Assembly: GCF_014712675.1 (NCBI RefSeq)
Contig: NZ_JACXSI010000030.1
Span: 1-44,564 of the forward strand
Origin: Peribacillus faecalis
GTDB taxonomy: Bacteria > Bacillota > Bacilli > Bacillales > DSM-1321
Direction: 5' to 3'
Length of the DNA stretch: 44,564 bases
Position numbers and translations under genes: made by a program
The notes under the pieces: generated by a model
What the model saw: only the letters and a program-made list of their open reading frames with translations
Database searches by the model: none
Told to the model about the DNA's origin: nothing
Part shown: piece after piece, positions 1 through 8,961 of the stretch
Layout of the letters: each line of letters begins with the position of its first letter
Position numbering within the stretch: position 1 is the first letter of the stretch

Positions 1-228
1 AAATATCCCCTTATGAGATAGTTTCTGGGAGATAATCATTAAAATCAAACCACCATGAAATTCTATGAAAACGCGAGAAATCGGGAGATTTCGCTTTCTA
101 TATTGAGGGAGATTAGTTAAACAAGAATAGACATAAATAGGCCGAAAGAAAAAAACAACCCTCCAGTTAAACACCAGCGAAAAACTTTTTGTTATGCTTG
201 GTGATACACTTTAAAAGGAGGGGATTTC
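1..228. other. Region upstream of helD
   Basis: No gene is seen. Two hairpins can be drawn: GCGAGAAATC with GATTTCGC at 73-94, followed by a T-rich stretch, and CACCA with TGGTG at about 166-210 around an A-run/T-run loop just before the helD ribosome site. The first may terminate a gene to the left of the window. The second could be an attenuator or chance. Confidence 0.35.
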
Positions 229-2250
229 GTGACGGACATAAACGAAATTGCTTATCTTGAAAAAACTTTAAGTTATTTAACAAAGGCATATAAGGAGCTT
301 TCGTCAAATATTACTGATCAAGACCACAATTTTAAAAGTTTACAAAAATATATGGTTGAATATAAAAGTGAACTAGATAAATTCGAGGTGTATGATTACC
401 AGCAAACCTTAAGCATGATAGACAAGAGGGGGTTTGCACAAGTGATGGAACGTGAGGAAGTAAGAAAGCTTATAGAATCTCCGTACTTCGGACGATTTGA
501 CTTTATATATCTTGGTGACCATCCGAGTGAGGCAGAGACAATCTATATCGGGCGCTTCGGTTTTGCTGATGAAGAAGGGACACAACTAATCTATGATTGG
601 CGTGCACCTATTTGTAATATGTACTATGAATTTGAAATTGGTGAAGCTTATTATATTGCGATGGATCACCAATTTGACGGTGAACTAATCAAGAAACGTC
701 AGATTAAAATTGAAAATTCTAAGCTTAAGTATATGCTTGATAGCTCATTAACGATACAAGATGAAGTTCTACAACAAACATTAACCCAGCATGCAAATGA
801 TAAGATGAAAACAATTGTTACTTCAATTCAACGAGAACAAAATAAAATTGTACGGAATGAGTCAGCTTATAATGTCATCATTCAAGGAGTTGCTGGTTCT
901 GGAAAAACAGCCGTTGCCTTGCACCGCATCGCTTATTATTTATATAAATTCCGTGATACGTTACGAGCAGAACGTATTTTTATTTTGTCACCAAATAAAA
1001 TATTCAGTGATTATATTTCTACCGTCTTACCAGAGCTTGGTGAAGAGCCAATTCGCTCCTTTACATTGGACGAGTTTACGGCAAATTTGTTGCCGGCAGC
1101 TGTAACGTTTAAATCATTTGAGGAAGAAACAAAAGAAATTTTATCGAATCCAGATGGGGCGTTGGCTTCACGTGCAAAAATTAAGGGGAATTATTCGTTT
1201 GTTCAAAAACTGCAATCCTTTTTATCTAACTTAGATTTAAGACTTCTTAAAAACGAAAGCATCTCCATTGTTGGTGTAGTAATACAAGCTGATTATTTAC
1301 AAGGGCGCTTCCTTCAATATCGAAAAGAGCCGGTTGTTACACGTTTAGAGCTTATGGCCGATGATATTATTCAAGTGCTTAAATCTAAGTGGGATAGGGA
1401 AGGGAAGTTACCGAGTAAAAATGAAATCATAAAGCGTTTAAAAAAACGTCTCTTGTTTCCTTCACCGTTAGCAATTTATCGTGCTTTTACCGAAACGCTT
1501 AGAGAAAACTCGTTTAAATTTCCGAAAAAATGTTTTGAATTTAATGATGTATATCCCTATCTATTTGTACAGCTTTATTTTAAAGGAATTAAGCAGTATG
1601 ATCTCGTCCAGCACTTTGTACTAGATGAAATGCAGGAATATTCACCGATCCAATATGCTGTATTATCTAAAGTGTTTACATGTAAGCGAACAATCATTGG
1701 TGATTTCAGTCAGGCTCTTTTGCCATACGAAACGATATCCAAAGAGGCATTTGAGGCCATGTTTCGTAATCTGGAATACGTAGAGTTAACAACCACTTAT
1801 CGGTCATCATATGAAATTGTGATGTATTCAAAAAAATTCATGCGTAATGGGGAAATTCATCCAATTGCAAGGCACGGGAAAGAACCGAAGGAATTGATTT
1901 ATTTGACACTTGAACAAATGTTGAAACAAGTCCATGAAAGTGCCATGAATGATTATCGAACTACGGCAATTATCTGTAAAATGGAGGAAGACTTACAGAT
2001 TTTGCACGAACGTTTAAACATACCTTTTACAATACTAGACGGCCAAACAGAAAAGTTTGAAACAGGCCTCCTTTTAACAACTATTCAGTATGCGAAAGGT
2101 CTTGAATTTGATGCTGTTATCATACCTTTTGTGAACGAAACCAATTATCGAACTGAATTTGACCGTGGATTACTTTATATTGCCTCAACTAGAGCGATGC
2201 ATGAATTAACTGTACTAGTGGATAAAGAAGCACCTTCACCATTATTGTAA
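229..2250 (+). CDS. helD: HelD-like RNA polymerase recycling helicase (UvrD/Rep superfamily)
   Basis: HelD removes stalled RNA polymerase from DNA and recycles it, using ATP; it acts in the cytoplasm. The 673-residue product has a coiled-coil N-terminus (about 1-60), the DWRAPI motif characteristic of HelD at 123-128, a Walker A GVAGSGKT at 220-227, a DEMQEYS-type motif II near 470, and C-terminal superfamily I helicase motifs (TTYRSS, a QYAKGLEFD-like stretch and STRAMHEL). It is about 100 residues shorter than the Bacillus subtilis protein, within the spread of the family. The GTG start follows AAGGAGGGG at good spacing. The 3' end overlaps the convergent MerR-type gene by 9 bases, so the two messages are complementary at their ends. 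Family assignment is firm; which of several HelD paralogues it is cannot be told. Confidence 0.88.
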   Translation: MTDINEIAYLEKTLSYLTKAYKELSSNITDQDHNFKSLQKYMVEYKSELDKFEVYDYQQTLSMIDKRGFAQVMEREEVRKLIESPYFGRFDFIYLGDHPSEAETIYIGRFGFADEEGTQLIYDWRAPICNMYYEFEIGEAYYIAMDHQFDGELIKKRQIKIENSKLKYMLDSSLTIQDEVLQQTLTQHANDKMKTIVTSIQREQNKIVRNESAYNVIIQGVAGSGKTAVALHRIAYYLYKFRDTLRAERIFILSPNKIFSDYISTVLPELGEEPIRSFTLDEFTANLLPAAVTFKSFEEETKEILSNPDGALASRAKIKGNYSFVQKLQSFLSNLDLRLLKNESISIVGVVIQADYLQGRFLQYRKEPVVTRLELMADDIIQVLKSKWDREGKLPSKNEIIKRLKKRLLFPSPLAIYRAFTETLRENSFKFPKKCFEFNDVYPYLFVQLYFKGIKQYDLVQHFVLDEMQEYSPIQYAVLSKVFTCKRTIIGDFSQALLPYETISKEAFEAMFRNLEYVELTTTYRSSYEIVMYSKKFMRNGEIHPIARHGKEPKELIYLTLEQMLKQVHESAMNDYRTTAIICKMEEDLQILHERLNIPFTILDGQTEKFETGLLLTTIQYAKGLEFDAVIIPFVNETNYRTEFDRGLLYIASTRAMHELTVLVDKEAPSPLL

Positions 2251-2964
2251 ATCCTTTAAGATAGCAATGATTGATTTGACATCATTCATTGTTATTTGGA
2301 TTTGATTGATTAAATCATCTGTTACATGAAAAAATTCTGAAGAAAAGGTGGGCGTTTGTAACATTTGCAGAATATCTGTCTTTTTCCCTGATTGTTCCAG
2401 TTCACGAAATAAATGGGCAATGCTAGTAATCGAGAAATGTGCGCTACGTAACGTCCGGATTACAAGTAATTTTTGTAGGTCACGCTCTGTATATATTCTT
2501 CGATTTTGTGCATTTCTTTCTACAACATATAAATGATTACGTTCCCAATTCCGTAAGGTCTCTTCCGTTAACTGAAGCAATACTGAAACAGACTTATGGG
2601 AGTATGTTTTATCTGCTGTTGATTTGTTTTGTAATAGCTGTTTCACCGTTTTAATTGATTTTAAAGCATACTCATATTCTGTTTGCAAATAAGTTAAATA
2701 GGATTCAGCTGCTTGCAAGCTTTCTTTAAACTGTTCACGACCGCTAAGTCTCACAATGTTTGTTGCCTTTTTGCGAAGATTATTCTGAATAAATTCTTGT
2801 TTAAATGCAAGTCTAGCAATTTTCATTTGCTTGAGATGTAGGTCAGAAAAAATTCTATAACCATTCGATTTTCTTGGTACAGGCGAAATATAATGCCACT
2901 CTTCATACAGTCGTACTGTATTTGGATGAACCTGAGATAATTCAGCAATTTCACTAGTTCTCAT
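2242..2964 (-). CDS. MerR-family regulator with two MerR-type DNA-binding domains
   Basis: The 240-residue protein carries two winged-helix MerR headpieces in one chain. The first, about residues 1-70, has TSEIAELSQVHPNTVRLYEE and a wing reading NGYRIFSD. The second, about 120-190, has SVLLQLTEETLRNWERNHL and a wing reading NRRIYTERDL. A helical stretch of about 50 residues links them. An ordinary MerR protein has one headpiece, a coiled coil and an effector domain, and dimerises to bind a palindromic spacer. Here the second headpiece takes the place of an effector domain and no cysteine sensor is seen. It converges on helD. Target and signal are unknown, and there is no obvious partner gene on its own strand. 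Confidence 0.75.
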   Translation of the reverse strand: MRTSEIAELSQVHPNTVRLYEEWHYISPVPRKSNGYRIFSDLHLKQMKIARLAFKQEFIQNNLRKKATNIVRLSGREQFKESLQAAESYLTYLQTEYEYALKSIKTVKQLLQNKSTADKTYSHKSVSVLLQLTEETLRNWERNHLYVVERNAQNRRIYTERDLQKLLVIRTLRSAHFSITSIAHLFRELEQSGKKTDILQMLQTPTFSSEFFHVTDDLINQIQITMNDVKSIIAILKDLQ

Positions 2965-3065
2965 AAATAAAACCTCTACTAACTGAAGATAGGATGTAAT
3001 GAAATAAAGTTTACTATTGAATAATTAAGATTTATCATACGAGAATACTTAAATAATTACCTTAA

Positions 3066-3188
3066 AAAATCGAAGTTGATCATTTAGAATTGTTTGAATG
3101 TCCAGCGATGTATAGCGAAACGCCGCATCTGGAGAAAAAGGCTCTTGGATTATATATGCTCAGTTCAATAAAGAAGTGTTTTCCTTAA
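3066..3188 (+). pseudogene. Headless open frame, probable tail of a lost gene
   Basis: An open frame of 40 codons with protein-like composition runs from 3066 to the TAA at 3186-3188. It has no start codon with a ribosome site; the only in-frame ATG is at 3108 (MYSETPHLEKKALG...). A strong hairpin terminator begins 2 bases after the stop, as expected for the true end of a gene. I do not recognise the family. It could be chance, but coding-like residue use plus the terminator suggest a truncated gene. Confidence 0.3.
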
Positions 3189-3189
3189 G

Positions 3190-3228
3190 AAAAACAAGGC
3201 ATCAACGATAGTTGAGCGCCTTGTTTTT
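3190..3228. terminator. Bidirectional rho-independent terminator
   Basis: AAAAACAAGGC pairs with GCCTTGTTTTT, with an inner TCAAC/GTTGA pair around a GATA loop. It is U-rich on both strands. It would terminate the PspA-like operon on the - strand and the fragment on the + strand. Confidence 0.85.
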
Positions 3229-3269
3229 AACTCTGTAAGATTGGATTAATTTATATTGTGCTTAATTAA

Positions 3270-3926
3270 TTATTTCTCAGCTACATTGAGCAGTTGATGT
3301 TTAAGTAGAGCTAGTTCATGATCGACTTCTTCAATCATTTCATAGTGATCATTATTGGATGAGTCTGATTCAGTATTTAATACTTCCGTTGCCAAAATCT
3401 CATTTTGAATTTTCTCAAGCAACAATTTTGTATTGATTCCGCCGAAATTTTTATTCATTTCGATTTCGTTTCTTACGATATTATGCTTTATAAGCAATGC
3501 TTCCTTTTTCACAATCATATCATCTAATTCATATATTGCTCTCTTTAGCTTTTGCTGATATTTATGGGTATTTGCAGAATGCAAAGCCATCGTTGCATGT
3601 AATTCTTGTAGCTTGTTTTGCTCTTTGATTCTTTCTCGAATACACTCTCTTGCCGCGGCTTCATCGTTAATGACTAACAATTGTTCAGCCAGTTTAGAGA
3701 GGCTGTCGATTCGATGGGAAAAGGTGCTTTCTTTTTCTTTGAAAAATTTGCCGAGCGCAATTTGCTTAGCTAAGGAAGCTTTCATATTATCGATGGTTCT
3801 TTCAGATTCACTGATCGATTTTTCTAGCAGCTTGCTTGTTTCTTCGATTTTATCGAGGAAAATATGAATCTCTGATTTAAACAAGGCGTTAAGCAACGAG
3901 AGAAAATACTTAACCAGTTTCATCAT
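3270..3926 (-). CDS. PspA/IM30-like coiled-coil protein
   Basis: The 218-residue protein has a short amphipathic N-terminal segment (about 1-20, MMKLVKYFLSLLNALFK) followed by almost continuous charged helix to residue 180, as in PspA/IM30/LiaH proteins. These bind the inner face of a stressed membrane and assemble into helical or ring-like ESCRT-III-type scaffolds. The stretch about residues 25-65 (EETSKLLEKSISESERTID, then an LAKQIALGKFF-like segment) matches the general PspA pattern, but identity is by pattern only and divergence is high. The ATG start overlaps the stop of the upstream 99-codon gene in ATGA fashion, so translation is coupled. A role in membrane stress is inference. Confidence 0.6.
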   Translation of the reverse strand: MMKLVKYFLSLLNALFKSEIHIFLDKIEETSKLLEKSISESERTIDNMKASLAKQIALGKFFKEKESTFSHRIDSLSKLAEQLLVINDEAAARECIRERIKEQNKLQELHATMALHSANTHKYQQKLKRAIYELDDMIVKKEALLIKHNIVRNEIEMNKNFGGINTKLLLEKIQNEILATEVLNTESDSSNNDHYEMIEEVDHELALLKHQLLNVAEK

Positions 3927-4222
3927 TGGAATAATTCCTTTTCGTGAACGGTATACTTTTTACCGTCAATCATAATGATATAAACGCCTTGAGCCTTCAT
4001 CTTTCGTTCTTGTGTTGTCCATTCTTTTTTTCGCTTAACTTTCATGAAAGTCTGCTGCGAATAATTAATTAAGCAATTAACAGTATACAAAAGTAGAAGA
4101 GTAGTGTTAAAGAAAGGGAAAATGCAAATTAAATAAGAAAGTATACGACTCTTATTTGTATATAACAAAGCAAATAGGATGATAACGGATAATAAATAGG
4201 TGACGATGAAAGTAAATCCCAA
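3923..4222 (-). CDS. Small two-helix membrane protein upstream of the PspA-like gene
   Basis: The 99-residue protein has two hydrophobic helices (about 3-20 and 28-50), a basic segment KVKRKKEW near 61-68, and a short soluble tail that reads like a small beta unit (IMIDGKKYTV). I do not recognise the family. The start is TTG at 4222, preceded on the - strand by GGGGGG at about 8 bases. The 4-base overlap with the PspA-like gene indicates one transcript and probably one function, perhaps a membrane anchor or sensor for the coiled-coil partner; that role is inferred from position only. Confidence 0.6.
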   Translation of the reverse strand: MGFTFIVTYLLSVIILFALLYTNKSRILSYLICIFPFFNTTLLLLYTVNCLINYSQQTFMKVKRKKEWTTQERKMKAQGVYIIMIDGKKYTVHEKELFQ

Positions 4223-4369
4223 TATGAACCCCCCAGTTGTATTAATGTTTTAGTATATTGATTCAATTTTCTTGAAATATATATTATCATAACAATTTTT
4301 TTTGATTTAGAAAATTAATAGCGTTTATAGATGAAGTTTTCTTTTCTGTGAAAATATGGAGAATACAAA

Positions 4370-4395
4370 AAGGCTACTCAAAAGTGAGTGGCCTT
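4370..4395 (-). terminator. Terminator of the GH18 gene
   Basis: On the - strand AAGGCCACTC pairs with GAGTAGCCTT (one G-U pair) around a small loop, followed by a T-run. It lies 6 bases past the stop codon. Confidence 0.8.
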
Positions 4396-4400
4396 AAACA

Positions 4401-5537
4401 TTAATTAGATTCGAACAGCTCTTCATAAATAACTGATAGTAAGCTTAAAGGACCGGGAGAATCAAGACCTGCTTCCCATGCCATTATTCCTCCAAAGCCT
4501 TCTTTCATAGCCAGTTTTGTTTTCCGTTTCATTGTCTCGCTGCCGTTAAAATAATAAGTCGTTCCATTCATGCTGATTGTGTCATTGGAAGCATCATTTG
4601 GATTGTTCTCAATGATGGCAGCATAAGAAACTTGTTTAACAGAAGCTTCTTCCGGCTGGGCATAGAAAGGAACCCCTAATATGAGCTTTTCTGTCGGCAA
4701 GTTATATTGTTCGAATAGATTTCTCCAATAGAGCGCAACCTTTTCTGTGAAAATGTAAGTAGACAGATTTTCGGCGTGATAGCCTTCATCCCACTGCCCG
4801 TCGTACGCCATAATATTGATATGGTCGACATATTCGAAAGTAGAAGGTTCATAAGTGACGTAGTCTGTTTCGGTTAATGTGAAGGCATTGATTTTAGAAT
4901 GGACGGCGATTGAAAGCTCACGACCTTCAGGATGAAGCCGGTCGCTCAATTGTTTCGTAAAGTTTGCTAGATTATTTGCATCTTTTTGCGAGCGAGGATG
5001 CTCAAAGTCGATATCAATGCCATCTAACTGTTCTTGTTCAACCAAACGGATAAGCGAATCAACTAATCTCTCTCTGGATTCTGGATTACTGATGGCAACT
5101 TGAAAATAGTCGTAGCTTTCTCCGCCATATAGATGGGACCAGCCGCCGACAGCAAGCATCACTTTTGTATCCGCTTCATGAGCTTTTGTGACAATTGTTT
5201 TCAAATTAGACTCTGCCGTCTCTCCGCTGAGAAGTACTTCTCCATCCGCTGTTGGATGAGCAAATGAGAAGATGATATGTGTTAATTGTTCGTAATTTAT
5301 TTGTTCCGGATCGCGAAAGTCCTGAATATAGGCTATTAGTGCATTTGTATTGTTTATATTTAAATCAGCTGCTTTTTCCTCTGTTGGATCTTCAGTCATA
5401 TTTTCTTCCTCATCCAAAACATACGGTTCGCTTTCTGTTATCGGAATCCGTTTTTCGGTGAAGATTTTTCCTGTGAAAAATCCGCCTATGAAAACAATAA
5501 TTATGACAAAGGAGAGGAAGAATATTCGATTAAGCAC
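4401..5537 (-). CDS. Membrane-anchored glycoside hydrolase family 18 protein
   Basis: GH18 enzymes hydrolyse beta-1,4-linked N-acetylglucosamine polymers such as chitin or, in spore-formers, peptidoglycan-derived glycans. The 378-residue protein has one N-terminal hydrophobic helix (about 5-23) with no clear cleavage site, an acidic linker (about 35-60), then the TIM barrel. The catalytic signature DGIDIDFE is at 172-179 with the acid/base Glu at 179. The strand ending MLAVGGWS (127-134), a MAYDGQWDEG segment and the closing IMAWEAGLDS are all in place. The GTG start has GGAGGA about 7 bases upstream. No LysM repeats are present, unlike spore-coat YaaH-type members. It is likely an outward-facing wall or chitin hydrolase; substrate unknown. 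Confidence 0.88.
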   Translation of the reverse strand: MLNRIFFLSFVIIIVFIGGFFTGKIFTEKRIPITESEPYVLDEEENMTEDPTEEKAADLNINNTNALIAYIQDFRDPEQINYEQLTHIIFSFAHPTADGEVLLSGETAESNLKTIVTKAHEADTKVMLAVGGWSHLYGGESYDYFQVAISNPESRERLVDSLIRLVEQEQLDGIDIDFEHPRSQKDANNLANFTKQLSDRLHPEGRELSIAVHSKINAFTLTETDYVTYEPSTFEYVDHINIMAYDGQWDEGYHAENLSTYIFTEKVALYWRNLFEQYNLPTEKLILGVPFYAQPEEASVKQVSYAAIIENNPNDASNDTISMNGTTYYFNGSETMKRKTKLAMKEGFGGIMAWEAGLDSPGPLSLLSVIYEELFESN

Positions 5538-5847
5538 GCGATATTCCTCCTTTAATCTGTTAAACTCCTAAAAATTGTAACAGATATTGCACTGAGGAAT
5601 GGTTGGTAATGTCAGCCATCTGCAATAATAGGAGAACATTTATTCGGGTAAGGGAGGATTATCGAGAATATTGCCTATATTCAGAAACAACTATGTTCCA
5701 AATACTCAATAGAATATAAAAACATATTCAGCAAGGAAAAGATTATAACTAGGTTGATATTTTAAATACAAGAAAAATATCGATAAATAGCAGGACAACC
5801 TCGTTTGTTTAACAAATACTTACATATACAATGAAAGGAGGGAAAAA
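5538..5847. promoter_or_regulatory. Divergent intergenic region with inverted repeat
   Basis: This 310-base AT-rich gap separates the - strand GH18 gene from the + strand flavoprotein gene. It contains an 8-base inverted repeat GATATTTT (5756-5763) and AAAATATC (5774-5781), and a looser TTTGTTTAACAAA palindrome at about 5806-5818. Both lie close to the flavoprotein start and could be operators. No coding fragment is recognised. AAGGAGGG precedes the ATG at 5848. Confidence 0.4.
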
Positions 5848-7503
5848 ATGAAATACGACGCAATCGTTATTGGTGCGGGATTGGCGGGGCTAGTTGCAGT
5901 CGCTGAAATGGCGGATGCAGGGAAAAAAGTTTTGCTCCTTGATCAGGAACCGGAAACTTCGATGGGCGGACAGGCTTGGTGGTCATTTGGCGGACTATTT
6001 TTAATAAATTCACCGGAGCAGCGAAGAATGGGGATAAAAGATTCAAGAGATTTAGCATGGCAAGATTGGCTGGGAGCCGCGGGCTATGACCGCGAAGAAG
6101 ACGAAGATTACTGGGGTAGGAAGTGGGCAGAGAAGTATATTGATTTTGCAGCAGGGGAAAAGCGAGAATGGTTGCATAATATGGGAGTTCGGTTCTTTCC
6201 GGTAGTGGGCTGGGCAGAAAGAGGAGGATATTTAGCTGAAGGACACGGAAACTCGGTGCCACGATTCCATATTGTTTGGGGAACAGGCCCCGGACTGGTG
6301 AAGCCGTTTGAAAGAAGAGTGAGCACGCATATAAAAAATGGTACCGTCACTTTTCAGGCAAGACATATGGTTGATGAGCTGCTGAAAGAAAATGGTGCAA
6401 TATTTGGCGTGCGAGGTTCAATATTAAAGCCCAGTTCAGTTGCCCGTGGAGAAGATAGCTCAAGAGAAGTGATTGGAGACTTTGAGTATAAAGCTGATGC
6501 GGTTTTAATTGCTAGCGGAGGGATAGGAGGAAACTTAGATTTAGTACGACAAAATTGGCCGAAACGTCTTGGTGAAGCACCGAAATCAATGGTAACAGGC
6601 GTACCAGCACATGTTGACGGCCGGATGCTTGAAATAGCTGAAAAAACAGGAAGCCGAATCGTTAATCGAGATCGGATGTGGCATTACACAGAAGGATTGA
6701 AAAATTGGAATTCAATATGGAGCAATCATGGCATTCGCATTATTCCCGGTCCTTCTTCCATTTGGCTGGATGCAACAGGCCGCAGATTACCGGCTCCTAA
6801 TTTTCCGGGGTTTGATACATTAGGAACTTTACAAGCCATTCAAAATACAGGTTACGACTATTCATGGTTTATATTGACTAAAAAAGTAATTAAAAAGGAA
6901 TTTGCGCTTTCAGGATCCGAGCAAAATCCTGATTTAACCGAAAAAAGCATAAAGAAGTTACTAACCCGTATCGGTTCAGAACCACCCGATCCTGTCCAAG
7001 CATTTATGGATAGAGGAGAAGACTTCGTGATTTCCGATAATTTGCAAGACTTAATCGCAGGAATGAATAAGCTGGCGGGCAATAAGCTTTTAAATGCGGC
7101 AGACATAGAAGGTCAAATAAGAGCGCGCGACAGGGAGTTAGACAATCGGTTTACGAAAGACTTGCAAATAATGGCACTGCGCGGAGCTCGAAATTATTTA
7201 GGCGATAAGTTGATCCGTGTCGCTGCTCCGCATAAGTTTCTTGATCCGGAAAACGGTCCGTTGATTGCTGTCCGTTTGCACATATTAAGCCGAAAAACAT
7301 TAGGCGGGCTCCAAACAGATCTTTCGGGGAGGGTGCTGAATTCTTCCGGTGAAAGTATTCCCGGCTTATATGCAGCGGGTGAGGCTTGCGGATTTGGCGG
7401 CGGCGGTGTTCACGGTTATCGATCTTTAGAAGGCACTTTTTTAGGCGGTTGCCTCTTTACAGGCAAACAAACGGGAATGGCAATCGTTAAGGAGCTGTCA
7501 TAA
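5848..7503 (+). CDS. FAD-binding dehydrogenase, 3-ketosteroid delta-1-dehydrogenase/fumarate reductase type
   Basis: The 551-residue flavoprotein begins with a dinucleotide-binding GAGLAGL at 9-15 and an FAD-ribose acid at the end of the second strand (LLDQE). It continues with SMGGQAWWSFGG and ends with GLYAAGEACGFGGGGVHGYR, the FAD-closing motif of the KstD/FrdA superfamily. Relatives of this length are annotated as FAD-binding dehydrogenases and introduce a double bond next to a carbonyl in ring or acyl substrates. The true substrate cannot be read from sequence. Its place at the head of the CoA-thioester region suggests an oxidation in the same pathway. An MFS gene follows after 50 bases, probably co-transcribed. 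Confidence 0.82.
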   Translation: MKYDAIVIGAGLAGLVAVAEMADAGKKVLLLDQEPETSMGGQAWWSFGGLFLINSPEQRRMGIKDSRDLAWQDWLGAAGYDREEDEDYWGRKWAEKYIDFAAGEKREWLHNMGVRFFPVVGWAERGGYLAEGHGNSVPRFHIVWGTGPGLVKPFERRVSTHIKNGTVTFQARHMVDELLKENGAIFGVRGSILKPSSVARGEDSSREVIGDFEYKADAVLIASGGIGGNLDLVRQNWPKRLGEAPKSMVTGVPAHVDGRMLEIAEKTGSRIVNRDRMWHYTEGLKNWNSIWSNHGIRIIPGPSSIWLDATGRRLPAPNFPGFDTLGTLQAIQNTGYDYSWFILTKKVIKKEFALSGSEQNPDLTEKSIKKLLTRIGSEPPDPVQAFMDRGEDFVISDNLQDLIAGMNKLAGNKLLNAADIEGQIRARDRELDNRFTKDLQIMALRGARNYLGDKLIRVAAPHKFLDPENGPLIAVRLHILSRKTLGGLQTDLSGRVLNSSGESIPGLYAAGEACGFGGGGVHGYRSLEGTFLGGCLFTGKQTGMAIVKELS

Positions 7504-7552
7504 TGCATGATCATAGTAGTAAACTATTAAAAATGAATCTGGGTGAAAAATA

Positions 7553-8935
7553 ATGCCATCTATTTCGACTGTTCAAACAAGCGTAGATAGTGAATCAGTT
7601 GTTTCTGAAACAAAATTGCTTCTAGTTTGGAGCCTGCTTACATGGATTGTTGTCATGAATACAACAATGTTGAATGTCGCCTTGCCATCTATATTAAGCG
7701 ACCTTTCGTTAAGTTCATCTGCCGCTTCATGGATTGTCTCCGGATATTCGATCGCATTTGCTTTATCTACCTTGACTTTCAGCAGACTTTCAGATTTTTT
7801 GCCTATATCAAGATTACTTTTAATTGGCGTTATTATAATGGGAATTTCGTCTATCATCGGTTTTTTTTCATCACATTTCTATTTGCTGTTATTAACCCGC
7901 ATTTTACAAGCAATTGGTGCCGGTGCAGTTCCAGGTTTGGGATTGGTGGTTGTGCGACGATATATCCCAATATCTAGACGAGGCAAATCCATGTCCTTCA
8001 TAGCATCTGCCGCTTCCTTGGCATTCGGGCTTGGACCGGTAGTCGGAGGGATAATTACGCAATTTTTAGGGTGGCACTTTTTATTCGCAGTTCCAGGGAT
8101 TGCTGTTTTATTTATTCCGGTATTTTCAAAGCTAATCCCGATTGAAGGGGTTAAGAAAGGTTATTTTGATATTTGGGGTGCAGTGCTGACAGCTGTTTCT
8201 GTCACCTTCGTTTTATTATTCATTTCGACACCTTCGCCGCTGATCGTTTGCGTAGCGCTTCTATGTATTCCTGCAACGTGGATCTATTTGAACAAAGCAG
8301 CGCAGCCGTTTATTCAGCCTCACCTTCTTAAAAATAAGCAATTTTTGAAGCTTCTCTTTGTTGGATTTGCAACATTTTTTACTAATTTTTCTACAATGTT
8401 TATCATTCCGATCATTTTGACCAATGAATTTGGCAGGGCTCCTGTAGAAATTGGCTTGATGATTTTTCCAGGAGCTATTTTAGGGGCGATTTCAGCACAG
8501 TATATCGGTAGAATGATAGATCTGTTCGGCACTGTCCGTTTTTTCATAATTGGTCAGTTATTTCTAGCAGCAGGCACTCTTTTGTTTGCGATACTGTCAA
8601 CAAGCTCTCATTACTATATTATATTTATGTATATGTTCATAAGTATCGGATTTTCCACTTTAAACTCTTGTCTGTCTAATGAAGTAACTAGAATTCTTCC
8701 CTTGAAAGATATTGGAACAGGTGTCGGGTTGTCGCAAATGGTCCAGTTTTTTGGCGGGTCATTTGGTGTAACGATTGCAGGTTTGCTTTTTACACTTCAA
8801 ACAGGACTGACTTCGGCTGCAGCATACCGAAATTTATTCCTAATTATTGCTAGTATAATTGCCATATCAGTTTTGGTTTATCTTTTTTATTATAGACAAT
8901 TGAAGATTTCACAAAGCAAGACCCTCGACAGATGA
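7553..8935 (+). CDS. MFS transporter, DHA2-like (14-helix drug:H+ antiporter type)
   Basis: The 460-residue protein is hydrophobic throughout, with 12 to 14 predicted helices. It begins with a TM1 reading MNTTMLNVALPSI and has motif C in the fifth helix region (AFGLGPVVGG), which marks antiporters such as TetL, QacA and EmrB. This points to export or proton-coupled exchange of a small, often amphipathic molecule. Lying 50 bases after the flavoprotein gene, it may move that enzyme's substrate or a toxic intermediate. The stop codon sits in the loop of a terminator hairpin, so this transcription unit ends here. Confidence 0.85.
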   Translation: MPSISTVQTSVDSESVVSETKLLLVWSLLTWIVVMNTTMLNVALPSILSDLSLSSSAASWIVSGYSIAFALSTLTFSRLSDFLPISRLLLIGVIIMGISSIIGFFSSHFYLLLLTRILQAIGAGAVPGLGLVVVRRYIPISRRGKSMSFIASAASLAFGLGPVVGGIITQFLGWHFLFAVPGIAVLFIPVFSKLIPIEGVKKGYFDIWGAVLTAVSVTFVLLFISTPSPLIVCVALLCIPATWIYLNKAAQPFIQPHLLKNKQFLKLLFVGFATFFTNFSTMFIIPIILTNEFGRAPVEIGLMIFPGAILGAISAQYIGRMIDLFGTVRFFIIGQLFLAAGTLLFAILSTSSHYYIIFMYMFISIGFSTLNSCLSNEVTRILPLKDIGTGVGLSQMVQFFGGSFGVTIAGLLFTLQTGLTSAAAYRNLFLIIASIIAISVLVYLFYYRQLKISQSKTLDR

Positions 8936-8949
8936 TCGAGGGTCTTTTT
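8919..8949 (+). terminator. Terminator overlapping the end of the MFS gene
   Basis: AGACCCTCGA pairs perfectly with TCGAGGGTCT around a 7-base loop that contains the MFS stop codon, followed by TTTTT. The reverse strand has a weaker U-tract, so it serves mainly the + strand unit. Confidence 0.9.
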
Positions 8950-8961
8950 GTTAGCTTTTTA

